A DNA stretch of 64,000 nt from Lantana camara (GCA_037501455.1 CM074862.1:84467501-84531500); one strand, 5' to 3'. Numbered from the stretch's first letter, positions 47,368 to 59,533 are shown. The notes: generated by a model from the sequence alone, not told the origin. Numbers and translations: made by a program.

Positions 47368-48569
47368 CACGTGTGAGACACGTGTCATAAGGACACGTGT
47401 CACTCACGTGACCCACACGTGTGGAACCCTCTTGGCCCGATTAACTCGTTTAATCATTTTAAAGCCTTAACTCATGTAACCAAGTTGTTGTGTGTGACCC
47501 TCTAGGTTCTCAATTCAATTAGCAGTGACCCTAATTAATTAATTCACTAATTAATTAATCAGTCCACAGATTAAATGACCATAGTCTAGCAACAGGAATT
47601 TAACCCCTAGCTGAATTGGAATGTTCGGATTCGACAGAACCTTTAAGTCATTGATTCATATGAGATACAATCCTCCTACTCACTATCTCTCAACCAAGAT
47701 CTAGGGTAAGGGAATAATCAGAACCTTAATAATCCGGTCTTAAAGCTAAGTGCATTTCATATCCATTTGATCTCAATCCAAGAAACCCCTTTCTTGACGT
47801 CTTGATCTACTGCCTTGGCCAAGGACTCCATATGGCATATGAATGACTTACACAATAAGAGATCACCTTGCAAATGCAAGTGTAGGTCCTTTCTTGATTC
47901 TCATTCACTTTCATGAGTCACTGGTGCAACCCCAGCATAAGCCTTGAATCAGTTGTCTAAGGCGACACCCTTTAAAGCTTATACCTAAGACTACAGAGTT
48001 AACTCATAAAGTGACATGGAACCTCAAGTCTAAGGATCAATTAATCACATCAATGACTCGTGAGATATTTCCTAATCTAGAAGTTTCCATTTCCTGAAAT
48101 AGAAACTTCCTTTCCCATTTAGGAATCTTCTCACACGGGGTACCTCAGTGAACTTACTTATTGAAGTAAGCACCCTCATGTATCACGCACATATCAACTA
48201 TACACTTTGCACCCCCATGAAACAAGGTGGTCCTTCTTAAGGACATGATCCCACAAGCAAGCCTTAGAGGAGTCAGATTGACACTCCCACTGTCGGTAGG
48301 ACTCATCGGCTTGGAGTATTTTACTAATCATGACTTATGTGATATAGGGCTCGTTTCATGAACCATTTCACCTAAATGGTAGAGTCCTAAAGTCATCAGG
48401 ATTAGAGGAGTTCTCATACATGCACAGATAAAGTAAACGCATACCAAACAAGAGCATATAAAGAAGTGTTGCCTCAATTCGTTATTTTATTCAAAGATTG
48501 TCTGTGATTACAATAAGGAAAACCACAAAGCGGATATGCAATCGACTTTCTAGGGCACTATTCCTAACA
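46617..48569 (+). mobile_element. Solo LTR, probably Ty1-copia (1953 bp)
   Basis: It begins TGTTGGAAAACAGG and ends ATTCCTAACA, with inverted TGTT...AACA ends. The TSD GATTT is at 46612-46616 and 48570-48574. There is no primer-binding site or coding region. The TGTTGGAA start is usual for copia LTRs, but no internal part is present to confirm it. It includes a compound AC/AT microsatellite (47336-47367) and a G-box cluster. Confidence 0.85.
47368..47421 (+). promoter_or_regulatory. Cluster of five G-boxes (CACGTG) in the copia solo LTR
   Basis: CACGTG occurs at 47368, 47379, 47394, 47405 and 47416, all within 54 bp, four of them extended to ACACGTGT or TCACGTGA. CACGTG is the binding site of plant bZIP (ABRE-type) and bHLH/PIF factors. 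A cluster in an LTR upstream region would be expected to act as an enhancer. Confidence 0.8.
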
Positions 48570-49010
48570 GATTTGAACTCCACTCCTCGTGTGTTTCGAT
48601 TCTATCCGAATAATCTTGTCTTCCTTGCTTGATTCTTTGGACTTGGAGAAGATGATAAACAGTGTGAAATGTGAAAATTTGTTTCTAATGTCTTCAAATG
48701 TGAATTATATGCTCCTAGATTGTAGTATGTTGTTCGTGTGAGTTCCCTCTTCGTTTATTTGTTGAGATTTTGTTCGTTTCTTGCATATTTATTGAATCAC
48801 CATTGTTGTACCTTGCTTGAAGCTTCCATGGAAACTTTGTTTCTGGCTCGTTTCATGCCGTTTTGATAGCATTTTATGTTAGAGTATGTATATGTAGACT
48901 TATGTTTTGAATTTGAGGTGTTTTGGTTGAGTATTCTCGGAATTATGATGATTTTTTGGTTTGCCTCGTTCGTACCCGCTGTTGCTGCTACATATTTTAG
49001 GCTTGTATTG

Positions 49011-49097
49011 AATCCACGGTCGTGGATTTTGGCCTTGAAGAAATCCACGGTCGTGGATTTGAGGCAGGGACTTTGGATGGGTTCCACGGTCGTGGAA
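49011..49097. repeat. Palindrome module of LTR D (TCCACG/CGTGGA)
   Basis: Three units: AATCCACGGTCGTGGATT (49011-49028), AAATCCACGGTCGTGGATTT (49041-49060) and TTCCACGGTCGTGGAA (49082-49097). All have a central GT. In the third unit the outermost base pairs are changed on both sides (AT to TT, AA on the other arm), keeping the symmetry. Confidence 0.95.
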
Positions 49098-51806
49098 CCT
49101 CCCCTGTTTTCTGTTTGAGCTTGTTTTATTCCGTTGACCCTTCTTCCGAGCTCCGATTGACCTGATTTTTGGATACAATCAACTGTTTTGAGTCTAGAAC
49201 ATTCTCCAATTAAAATCACCCCAAAATTCATTCTAGATTATGAGATATAACCGTTTGAGTTTTGCCCATTTTTGTTCGGAATCATTTCTTATGCTTTTCT
49301 TCAGCTTTTCTTGCACCTTTTCACCTCCGAACTTGATCTTAACTTGTTGTTTCATATGTTATATGTATTTACTTATTCTTATATGCATTTTATGTTACTT
49401 AAGTAATGGGAATTATTTGCACGAGGCACATATGCACCATGTTATGTATCTCCACCTCGTGATATGTATTAATTATGCACATGAACGTGTTATATGATAA
49501 TAAATGAATATGTTGGGCAATGTAATATCTTTCTTTACATATAATTGATGTGAATATGTGTTATGCATACGTGATTGCATCTTTTATATGCATGAACATG
49601 CGCCGTGCATCTATGTGGTTCATTGTTAGTCTAAATTTTATATTTTGTCTTCAGTTTGGTCAGGTGCACCCGGGGTGGTGTTTTATCAGCCTTGTTAATT
49701 CCGGGGTGAATCAAGCACTTTGTTTTTTGCCTCGTTTGGTACAAGGTGAGGATAGGATATAGTTATACCTTAACGCAACGTGCTAGTTTTGAATGCATGC
49801 GACTTATAAGCCTTATGTATATGTAAATATGTGTGGAATACGTATTTTGATGGCTTTGTTATACATTTGGAAGTAAGAATGCTATGTATGAGCCTATATA
49901 TGCTTGTGTGGGTTTTGGTACGTTTGTGTATGGTATGCAAGTTCGTACGTATGTATAATATGTATGCATGGAATACGTATGTATGTGTGTATGTATATGA
50001 TACGTATGTTTGTGGCACACACGATATGTTTTGTTAGACACGTCTATAGCGGGCTTAGGATTTGATTTGCTTTTGACTTGTACGTGAGTATGATTTGTCT
50101 GATGGGGCCCCGACGTACGTGATAAGCTAAGGATATATCGGAACCCACCCAGGAGTGGGTTGGGGGATGGAGTCCTGAGGGTTTGAGGAGCATTGAGCAC
50201 TCCCCTCGACCGTTTTGCATGGCTAGGGTCGCACAACCCTTCCATCACTCTGTGGATTTGCCTGGTATGTATCGTTTTGGTTTATATTGTAGAGGTTTGC
50301 ACTCGTACCCGCCGAGTCTTGTTACGTTGGTCTTAAGTTCGTGAAACGAGGGTAGATTCTTAAATTAAGATAAAATTTGATATACTTTAACCTAACAAAA
50401 TACGTTTTGATGTGTGTGCTAAGTCTGCCTAAATTTGAACGTACGTTTTGATATACATATAAGTTATGTTTAGTTTGTCTGTTTTGAAAAGTCATCCTAT
50501 ATATATTATCACGGGCAAATATTTTGGCGTGCAAAAACGAATCCCGGATTCACGAACATTTAATTTTGAACGTGTTGTGCTCCATATACATGTAGATGTG
50601 TGTGTGTAACATCCCAACTCTTCGGCTTCCAGGTACGATGTCGCGAGTGTGCTAAGTGCGCATTTAATTAATTAATTGTGTGATTATATGATTTATTTAA
50701 ACATTTGAATATTTGTTATTTACTTTACGTTTAAGTTTTTAAACGCTTTTGAACCTTTTCGACCCGTTTTTAATTCGTTTAACCTCTTTTTCAACCCCGA
50801 TTTTTGTGATAACTTGTCATAAATGAATTGTGTGATTTATAAACTTGTTTATATGTTTGTTTATTGTTTTTGAGTTCGTTTGATACGGCTTTGACGCCGT
50901 TTTATTTTTGAGGGACTAGAGGGCCTAACTTGTTTTAGCGCGTCTTGGATTCCGGAAGGCGTATCTTGAGCTCGGGAATTCGGATTCGAATTCCAGAAGT
51001 GGCACCGAACTCATAATGAAGAAAGGAAAACAAGGAACCTACTTTCATATTTTTCTAAGCCTGTTTGATCATCCGAATTTCGCCCAAAACGAACAGCTCG
51101 CCCAGATTTGCCACCCTTCACTAAAATGGCCATAACTCACTCATTTCTTAACAGAATACCTTGATTCTTAAGCCCATTTAACCATGGTTTAACCCTATAT
51201 CTCTCACTTAACCCCTCACTTCGAACTCAGCATCCAAGAATGGGGAAATTATCTAGAAACAGAGACCTAAGGAGAGAAAGAAGAAAGAGAGCAACCACTA
51301 TTCACCAAAGGCGATTTCGAGCTCGTTCGACCTCCAATCTTCATCAAATCGAAGAGGTAAGCCCATATTTTTGTTGTTCATCTTGTTTCCTTTCTTTTGA
51401 GTGCTTATTTTCTGAATTCCATGAAGATTTGGGCATGCTATGAATTTATAGATGAATAGTTAGGTCAATGTGATGATTTGATGAATTCTTGCCTTCCTTT
51501 GATGTAATACATGGATTAAAGCTAAATTTGTGATCTCTTTGACTTCTTTAATGCATGAGTGATGAATTATTTCTTGGATTTTGTGTGAAAATCGAACCAC
51601 CATGGCTGCTACTTGAAGAAACTTAAGCTTGAAGATGATATATGCCCCTCTTTGCTTCCATCCTTGATTGTTGTTCGGTTTTGGGTTGTTTGGGTGTGAG
51701 TTTGGTGTGTTTTTGCTGCTTTATTACTGCTCTTGGTGTTGCCTTTCATCCTGAGCTGCTATTGCTTCGTGGGAGAGGAAGAACAAGGGTGTTGCTGCGT
51801 TATTTT

Positions 51807-51948
51807 CGCGACTGCGTGTAGCAGTCGCGGCAGTGATCGTATGGAGACCATTTCTACTAACTTTCGACTTCAACTTGCTGGAGCTGCTGTTGGTGTGTTG
51901 GTCGTAGCCGCGACCAGTTTTGAACTGAAATTGGTCGCGGCCATGACC
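51807..51948. repeat. Palindrome module of the gag-only element, 5' LTR
   Basis: A perfect 9-bp stem CGCGACTGC (51807-51815) / GCAGTCGCG (51821-51829) has a 5-base loop. TGGTCGTAGCCGCGACCA (51899-51916) and TTGGTCGCGGCCATGACC (51931-51948) both have GGTC/GACC arms around GCC. Confidence 0.9.
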
Positions 51949-53663
51949 TGTTTTTGAGGCTGTTTCGACTTGTTCTTGACTGCCGCTTCGTGTTTGCTTC
52001 TTTTTCGTTTCGTTCGTGTTTTGCATAGCTTTCATTGCTCTTATATGATTAGAATATGATATTAACATGTTATATTTCATGATATGTTACTTTATTATGA
52101 ATTATTACGTGATTTCGATGCATATTTACGCGATATATGACAAGATATGTGCTATATGCTCTCATATGAACATGCATGAACTAATTCATCGTTTCTTTGC
52201 CTCGCATGTTACTTCTTTGATCTTTTATTGATGCGTACGTGTTGTTACCTCATTATGTGATATATTAGGTTCGTTACATGAGACTTATGAATCCGTTTGA
52301 CGTGAATTACGTGAGATATGGCTTTGTATGAAATTATATGACTTAAACGCTTCCTTGCTTGCATGTATGCATTGTGACTTCGTTTATTTGACTTGTGTGA
52401 TTTCTCTTGGCTTCTTTATGATGTAAGTGCTTTGTTAACATGTTATATAACGTGTTACATTCATTGTATGAAATTTATGAATTTGTTTGACGTGAAATAT
52501 ATGATTTATGACATGTTATGAATTTGTATACCTTAAGTGACACTTTGTTTCACGTTCTTTGCATCCGTTGTCTTTTATATGAACTTTAAGTGAATGAATG
52601 CTCGTGATATGCCCTTATATGACTTAATATGAATTTATTTGACGTGTGATGAGCTTGTTTCTTGGATTAGTTGTGTGATATTTCGATATTTGCTATGATA
52701 TGTAAGTGTGGAAATTATATGAAGTGCATTGCATGATTTTGCATTCATCTGCATATGCCGAGCGTATATATAGTTCATCTTGAGTCTAAGTTTATCTTGT
52801 AATGTTTTTTTTTTGTTCAAAGGTGCTTCCCGTTGGAGACGAGGTCGCTCTGTAGGCATCAGCTTGTCCTCCTTTTTGCCCGGTTCGTCGGTGTAAGGTG
52901 AGGTTAGGTTATAGTTATACCCTAATGATATGTGCCTTTATGTTTGGATGCGAAATAAGACTATGTATATGTAATACGTGTGAATTATGATTATGTATGA
53001 TATGAATTAGGCTATAGAATATGTTATACGAGTATGAGTATGCTATGAACATAAGATTAAGAATATGCTATGAATATGTTAGGATATGAGTATGCTAGAA
53101 TTATGAACTTAATTATGGTATGATTAGGTTATGACTAAGAACTAGTTAGGATGTGATTATGCTAGGAATAGGTGTATGTTAAAATTATGGTTATGTTGTG
53201 TCTACGATATGCTATGTATATGATATGTTGTGGAATGGTGCGGATACGAATGAGGTATGTTTCTGAATACGGCAAGACTCCGATTTTCGATTCTGATTCT
53301 GATTCCGATCCTATCTGGGCGTTTGTGTGTTCTGAATCCGGGACGGCTCATTTAAGGTTGACGGATGTGTGTGTGTGTTCTGAATCCAGGACGGCTCATT
53401 TTAGGTCGACGGATGGTGTGTGAGTTATGTTTGATTTCCGTTATGTTAGTTTGTTAAGAAATTGTTCGTGAAACGGGAGTGGATTTCCAATTAATAAAAT
53501 ATGGTTGTTTTGGCCTTCGGCTTAACTCTTTTACTCCATATATCTATTATCACGTGTGAAAGTGCTTTAGAATGCAAAAACCATGCCCCGGTTCATGAAC
53601 TCCCTTCTATGATATGTGTTATGCTCTCTATACATATGTACGCGTGCGTGTGTAGCCCCTCAC

Positions 53664-53680
53664 TCAGTCAGTGTGACTGA
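53664..53680 (+). other. Conserved LTR hairpin, 5' LTR of the gag-only element
   Basis: TCAGTCA (53664-53670) pairs with TGACTGA (53674-53680), with loop GTG, 441 bp from the LTR end. Confidence 0.75.
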
Positions 53681-54128
53681 CCCCCCTCTTTATGTTTTAG
53701 TTTGTAAGTACCGGTCTGTCGGTTAGAGCTAGGCGGTTTGCTACCGATCGGAGTCTTGTCCGTCTAGTTGAGTCTGCATTTTCGTATTTAATTCATTCTG
53801 CATTTGTACTTTTGAAGTTTGTATTTTTAAGAATTGATTTGGTATTTGTAACTTTTGGTCTCGTTTTGTTAAGTTTGTAAATAATCTGGTTGAAGTGGTT
53901 TGTAACCTTGACATATGCCTTGTTTAAGTTCATTTAATGTTTCCATTTTTGTATGTTTGCTTTTTGCGCGCTCTGTTTGAGGGTTCAGACCGCCTATCTT
54001 AGGAAGGTCTTTTGTTTGTCACCCGTTTGCTAGTGCTTGGTGCATGTACGGATTCTCCATTTCGTTACACGTGTCGGGTTCTAGTGTGGGGGATGTGGCA
54101 CCTTACGCTCGGGGTGCCACATCTAAAG

Positions 54129-54140
54129 TGGTATCAGAGC
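54129..54140 (+). promoter_or_regulatory. Primer-binding site of the gag-only element
   Basis: TGGTATCAGAGC, complementary to plant initiator tRNA-Met, starts seven bases after the 5' LTR. Confidence 0.95.
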
Positions 54141-54331
54141 TCCGAGTTACAAAAACGGGCTCTCATGTCGTGTCTGTCTGTCTAGGTCGTTCGGCTTAGG
54201 AATATGTGTGTTTGTTTGCATTCACTTTCACTTTTACGAGTTTTATGTGCTCTTAAGTATATTAATTGTTCACATGAACATGCACTAAACCCCCACGCAT
54301 CGATATTTCTTTGAATTTGTGCTTCTACAGG

Positions 54332-55432
54332 ATGCCTCCAAGGAGAAGAAATCATGAGAATGTTCCTCGACCACCCCCTACCGCAGAAGATATTGTGCGA
54401 GTCCTTCTTGATCATCTACAACGAAATCCACCACAACCAATTCCTCAGGGTGAAGGACAAGGAGGAATTATCAATTCAGTTTATAAAGAATTTCAGGGTA
54501 ACAACCCCTCAAAGTGGCTTGGAGGTAATGACATCAAGGCGGAGGAATGGCTAACCGAAATCACAGGAATTAGGGAGATTTGGCCCGCTCCTTCACAAGA
54601 AAAGGCCGTATGTACCGCTCGATATATCTAAGGACAAGCTTCAAATTGGTTGAAGGGAACAAGGGCTCGTTTGGAAAGAAATGGCGAAGGATTTAATTGG
54701 GAAAATTTTACGAGGGAATTTCGTGACAAGTACATCCCTCAAAGTTCACGGGAGAGAAGATTGCAGGAATTTTTGGACCTCAAACAAGGAGACTGGACCG
54801 TTAAGGATTATATTCTAGAGTTTGAGAGGCTTGCTCCTTATACCTCTCACGTTACGGACGATGATACTTTGAAGGCCCGAAATTTTGTACACGGGTTAAG
54901 AGAAGATATTCAGCGAGCTTCGCAAGCTGCTACGGTGGATACATGGGCTAAGGCGATAAGAAAATCCATTAAAGTCGAGACCGAACAACGAAGATTGGAA
55001 CCCCGAACCTACCACCCGGGGCAAGAGTTTGAAGCAAGTCCGAGTTTAGGAAAGAGGCCGGTATATCAAGATGAACCTCAAATCTTTGACCCGGAAGGAC
55101 TTCTCGATGCTATCAAGAAACCCTGACTTCCTACTCCAGATCCGATACCCACTCCACCGGAACCTATTCGATGCTTCTATTGCAAGAGACCGAATCACAC
55201 GGAGTAGACTTGTAGGAAGAAGTTGGGAGCTTGCTTTGGATGTGGAGAATTAGGGCACCAGGTGAGATTTTACCCCACAAACGCAAATCCGAGGCCCTTA
55301 AATATGATGGCTCCGATACCCCCGGAACAAGTTCAAGTTAATGTAATGGAGGGTGATAATGGAGTGAACGCCGAAGTTGATACCGAGGCTAATGCTATCG
55401 TCGAGGTACAAGGTACTTTAAAACATTCATAG
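54332..55432 (+). pseudogene. Tekay-type Gag with three in-frame stops
   Basis: It starts at ATG 54332 (M-P-P-R-R-R-N). A single frame runs to 55432 and is broken only by TAA (about 54629), TGA (about 55124) and TAG (about 55205). The Retrotrans_gag domain is clear: A-S-N-W-L-K-G, N-W-E-N-F-T-R-E-F-R-D-K-Y, R-R-L-Q-E-F-L-D-L-K-Q-G and V-K-D-Y-I-L-E-F. Near the end are two zinc knuckles, C-F-Y-C-K-R-P-N-H-T-E-(stop)-T-C and C-F-G-C-G-E-L-G-H-Q-V-R-F-Y, where the last Cys is replaced by Tyr. The lack of frameshifts over 1.1 kb means the frame was held until recently, unlike the Tat and copia copies nearby. As it stands it cannot make full Gag. Confidence 0.9.
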
Positions 55433-55978
55433 CATCTTATTTCATGCATTGTTTGATTTTGGGGTAACCCACCTACTTGTGTTGCCTATTTTCTTACTCC
55501 GTACGTGTGCCCGTTAGTTGCGTGTGGCCCTTCTCTCTTTCCTTGGTATTTCTTGCGCTTGTGCTTGTTGCTGCTTAGTTGTCTCGAGAGACGACTTTGA
55601 GAGTACGAGTGTTTTAGCTCTACGGTAAGTCGAGGGTTGTGATTCTACCAACCTTCCAAGGCGTTTCAACAAACGTGAGAAGGTGCGAGTGGTGGTAGTC
55701 CGGTGACAACACCACTCGTGTAACTCCGAGCTTTTGAGTCAGCTTGAAATAAATCAAACGGTGGGTGTTGAATCTCCTTTAGACCCTCTCATCGTGCGAG
55801 ACAAATCGAGCTGCTCCTAGCTGGAACCAAGTCGTGAAGGAGCCCTCCGTCAACATTTGAAGAATCAAACCCCCTTGTGCTAGAAGACCTTTCTTGAGCT
55901 AACCCTCGTCGGGACGTCATGAACCTCGAACTTGGGTGAATACGAGAGGGTTGCTCGTAGTTCTTACTTGAGCAGGTT
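55433..55978 (+). other. Truncated protease start and 3' untranslated part of the gag-only element
   Basis: Straight after gag, in a shifted frame, 55446-55472 reads A-L-F-D-F-G-V-T-H, the retropepsin active-site context (usually A-L-F-D-S-G-A-T-H) with Ser changed to Phe. Similarity to pol stops about there. The remaining ~500 bp to the 3' LTR is non-coding, and no convincing polypurine tract was seen next to 55979. Confidence 0.65.
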
Positions 55979-57196
55979 TGTAACATCCCAACTCTTCGGC
56001 TTTCCAGGTACGACATCATGGGTGTGCTAAGTGCGTATTTAATTAATTAATTGTGTGATTATATGATTTATTTGAATATTTGAATTTGTTATTTATTTTA
56101 CGTTTAAGTTTTTAAACGCTTTTGAACCTATTCAACCCGTTTTTAATTCGTTTAACCTCTTTTTCACCCCCCGATTTTCATGACAACTTGCCATAAATGA
56201 ATTATGTGATTTATAAACTTGTTTATATGTTTGTTTATTGTTTTTGAGTTCGTTTGATACGGCTTTGACGCCGTTTTATTTTTGAGGGACTCGAGGGCCT
56301 AACTTATTTTAGCGTGCCTTGGGTTCCGGAAGGCGTATCTTGAGGTCGGGAATTCGGATTCGAATTCCAGAAGTGGCGCCAGACTCGTAACGAAGAAAGA
56401 AAACCAAGGAACCTACTTTCATATTTTTCTAAGCCTGTTTGATCATCCAAATTTTGCCTGAAACAAACAGTTCGCGAAGATTTGCCACCCTTCACTAAAA
56501 TGGCCATAACTCACTCATTTCTTAACCAAATACCTTGATTCTTGAGCCCATTTAACCATGGTTTAACCCTCTTCTGTCACTTAAACCCCCACTTCGAAAT
56601 TAGCAGCCAAGAAGGGGGAAATTAGCTGGAAACCGAGACCTAAGGGGAGAAAGAAGAACGAAAGCAGCCACTATTCACCAAAGGTGATTTCGAGCTCATT
56701 CGACCTCCAATCTTGATCAAATCGAAGAGGTAAGCCCATATCCTTGTTTTTCATCTTGTTACCTTTCTTTTGAGTGCTTATTTTCTGAATTTCATGAAGA
56801 TTTGAGCAAGCTATGAATTTATAGATGAATAGTTAGGTCAATGTGATGATTTGATGAATTCTTGCCTTCGTTTGATGTAATACTTGGATTAAAGCTGAAT
56901 TTATGATCTCCTTGACTTCTTTAATGCATGAATGATGAATTATTTCTTGGATTTTGTGTGAAAATCGAACCACCATGGTTGCTACTTGAAGAAACTTAAG
57001 CTTGAAGATGATATATGCCCCTCTTTGCTTCCATCCTTGATTGTTGTTCGGTTTTGGGTTGTTTGGGTGTAAGTTTGGTATGTTTTTGCTACTTTATTAC
57101 TGCTCTTGGTGTTGCCTTTTGTCCTGAGCTACTGCTACTTCGTGGGAGAGGAAGAACAGGGGCGTTGTTGTGCCATTTTCGTGACTGCGACACACC

Positions 57197-57336
57197 ATCG
57201 CGACCGCGATCGTATGTAGACAATTTTGGACGACCCAAACTCTGCCAACTTTCAACTTCAACTTGCTGAAGCTACTGCTGGTGTGTTGGTCGTGGCCGCA
57301 ACCAGTTTTGAACTGAAATTGGTCGTGGCCATGACC
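57197..57336. repeat. Palindrome module of the gag-only element, 3' LTR
   Basis: ATCGCGACCGCGAT (57197-57210, arms ATCGCG/CGCGAT), TGGTCGTGGCCGCAACCA (57287-57304) and TTGGTCGTGGCCATGACC (57319-57336). The second and third match the 5' LTR units with a few CG-to-TG/CA type changes. Confidence 0.85.
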
Positions 57337-59046
57337 TGTTTTTTAGGCTGTTTCGACTTGTTCTTGATTGCTGCTGCGTGTTTGCTTCTTTTTCATTCCG
57401 TTCATGTTTTGCATGGCTTTCCTTGCTCTTATATGATTAGTATATGATGTTAACATGTTATATTTCATGATACGTTACTTTATTATGAATTATTACATGA
57501 TTTCGATGCATATTTACGCAATATATGTGTTATATGTTCTCATATAAACATGCATGAACTAATTTGGCGTTTCTTTGCCTCACATGTTACTTCTTTGATC
57601 TTTTATTGATGTGTATATGTTGTTACCTCATTATGTGATATATTAGGTTCGTTGCACGAGACTTACTAATCCGTTTGACGTGAATTACGTGAGATATGGC
57701 TTTGTATGAAATTGTATGACTTAAACGCTTCCTTATTTGCATGTATGCATTGTGACTTCGTTTATTTGCCTTGTGTTATTCCTCTTGGCTTTTTTATGAT
57801 GTAAGTGCTTTGTTAACATGTTATATAATGTGTTACGTTCATTGTATGAAATTTATGAATTTGTTTGACGTGAAATATGTGATTTATGACATGTTATGAA
57901 TCTGTATACCTTAAGTGACACTTTGTTTCACGTTCTTTGCATTCGTTGTCTTTTATATGAACTTTAAGTGAATGAATGCTAGTGGTATGCCCTTATATGA
58001 CTTAATATGAATTTATTTGACGTGTTATGAGTTTGTTTCTTGGATTAGTTGTGTGATATTTCGATATTTGCTCCAATATGTAAGTATGGAATTTATATGA
58101 AGTGCATTGCATCATTTTGCATTCATATGCATATGCCGAGCTTATATATGGTTCATCTTGAGTCTAAGTTTATCTTGTAATGTTTGTTTTGTTCAGAGGA
58201 GCTTCCCGTTGAAGACGAGGTTGCTCTGTAGGCGTCGGTTTGTCCCCCTTTTTACCCGGTTCATCTGTGTTAGGTGAGGTTAGGTTATAGTTATACCCTA
58301 ATGAGATGTACCTATATGTTTGCATGCAAAATAAGTCTATGTATATGTAATATATGTGAATTATGATTATGTATGATATGCATTAGGTTATAGAATATGT
58401 TATGCGAGGTATGAGTATGCTATGAACATAAGATTAAGGATATGCTATGAATATGTTAGGATATAAGTATGCTAGAATTATGAACTTAATTATGGTATGA
58501 TTAGGTTATGACTAAGAACTAGTTAGGATGTGATTATGCTAGGAATAGGTGTATGTTAAAATTATGGTTATGTTGTGCCTACGATATGCTATGTATATGA
58601 TATGTTGTGGAATGGTGCGGATACGAATGAGGTATCTTTCTGAATAAGGTAAGACTCCGATTTCCGATTCTGATTTTGATTCTGATTCCAATTATGTCTG
58701 GACGTATGTGTGTTCTGAATCCGGGATGGCTCATTTTAGGTCGACGGATGTGTGTGTGTGTTCTGAATCCGGGACGACTCATTTTAGGTCGATGGATGGT
58801 GTGTGAGTTATGTTTTATTTTCGTTATGTTAGTTTGTTAAGAAACTATTCGTGAAACGGGAGTGGATTTCCAATTAATAAAATATGGTTATTTTGGCCTT
58901 CGGCCTAACTCTTTTACTCTCTATATCTATTATCACGTGTGAAAGTGCTTTAGAATGTAAAAACCACGCCCCGGTTCATGAACTCTATTCTATGATATGT
59001 GTTATGCTCTCTATACGTATGTACGCGTGCGTGTGTAGCCCCTCAC

Positions 59047-59063
59047 TCAGTCAATGTGACTGA
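59047..59063 (+). other. Conserved LTR hairpin, 3' LTR of the gag-only element
   Basis: TCAGTCA (59047-59053) pairs with TGACTGA (59057-59063), with loop ATG, 436 bp from the LTR end. The stem is unchanged from the 5' LTR while the loop differs. Confidence 0.75.
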
Positions 59064-59517
59064 CCCCTCCCTCTTTATGTTTTAGTTTGTAGGTACCGGT
59101 CTGTCGGTTCGAGCTAGACGGTTTGCTGTCAGTCAGAGCCTTGCCCATCTAGTTGAGTCTGCATTTTCGTATTTAGTTCATTCTGCATTTGTACTTTTGA
59201 AGTTTGTATTTTTAAGAATTGATTTAGTATTTGTAACTTTTTGTCCCGTTTTGTTAAGTTTGTAAATAATATGGTTGAAGTGGTTTGTAACCTTGACAAT
59301 ATGTCTTGTTTAAGTTCGTTTAATGCTTCCGCATTTGTATGTTTGCTTTTTTGTTTGAGGTTTTAGACCGCCTAGCTTAGGAAGGTCTTTTGTTTGTCAC
59401 CCGTTCGCCAGTGCTTGGTACATGTACGGATTCTCCATTTCGTTACACGTGTCGGGTTCTAGTGCGGGGGATGTGGTACCTTGCGCTCGGGGTGCTACAG
59501 TGTGGGTAGCCCCTCGC

Positions 59518-59533
59518 TCAGTCTTCGGACTGA
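59518..59533 (+). other. Conserved LTR hairpin, LTR D
   Basis: TCAGTC (59518-59523) pairs with GACTGA (59528-59533) around TTCG, so the RNA would have a C(UUCG)G tetraloop, a very stable fold. It lies 450 bp from the LTR end and is followed by a T-rich run and TTGCAGGT. Confidence 0.75.

Larger units (their letters stand above)
50605..54121 (+). mobile_element. 5' LTR of the gag-only Tekay element
   Basis: It starts TGTAACATCCCAACTCTTCG and ends CTCGGGGTGCCACA. A gene-like leader at about 51180-51356 ends in a donor-like AG|GTAAGC (51356/51357). The palindrome module is at 51807-51948 and the hairpin at 53664-53680. Confidence 0.92.
50605..59499 (+). mobile_element. Gag-only Tekay/Del-type element with two LTRs (8895 bp)
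   Basis: LTRs at 50605-54121 (3517 bp) and 55979-59499 (3521 bp) are closely alike over their whole length. The TSD GTGTG is at 50600-50604 and 59500-59504. The 1857-bp interior holds the primer-binding site, a gag with three in-frame stops, and the first few codons of a protease, then non-coding sequence to the 3' LTR. RT, RNase H, integrase and chromodomain are absent. The structure resembles TR-GAG elements (terminal repeats plus gag only). It is inserted in solo LTR D. Confidence 0.93.
55979..59499 (+). mobile_element. 3' LTR of the gag-only Tekay element
   Basis: It starts TGTAACATCCCAACTC and ends CTCGGGGTGCTACA. It aligns end to end with 50605-54121, with scattered substitutions and a few short indels. 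The donor-like site is at 56729/56730, the palindrome module at 57197-57336 and the hairpin at 59047-59063. Confidence 0.92.

Noticed and set aside
49770..50248. Frames rich in Tyr, Thr and His in LTR D
   Set aside because: They come from a TATG/ACGTATG-rich low-complexity part of the LTR.
55789..56019. 76-codon minus-strand frame across the 3' LTR border of the gag-only element
   Set aside because: It crosses the LTR boundary and is not present at the 5' LTR. No domain.
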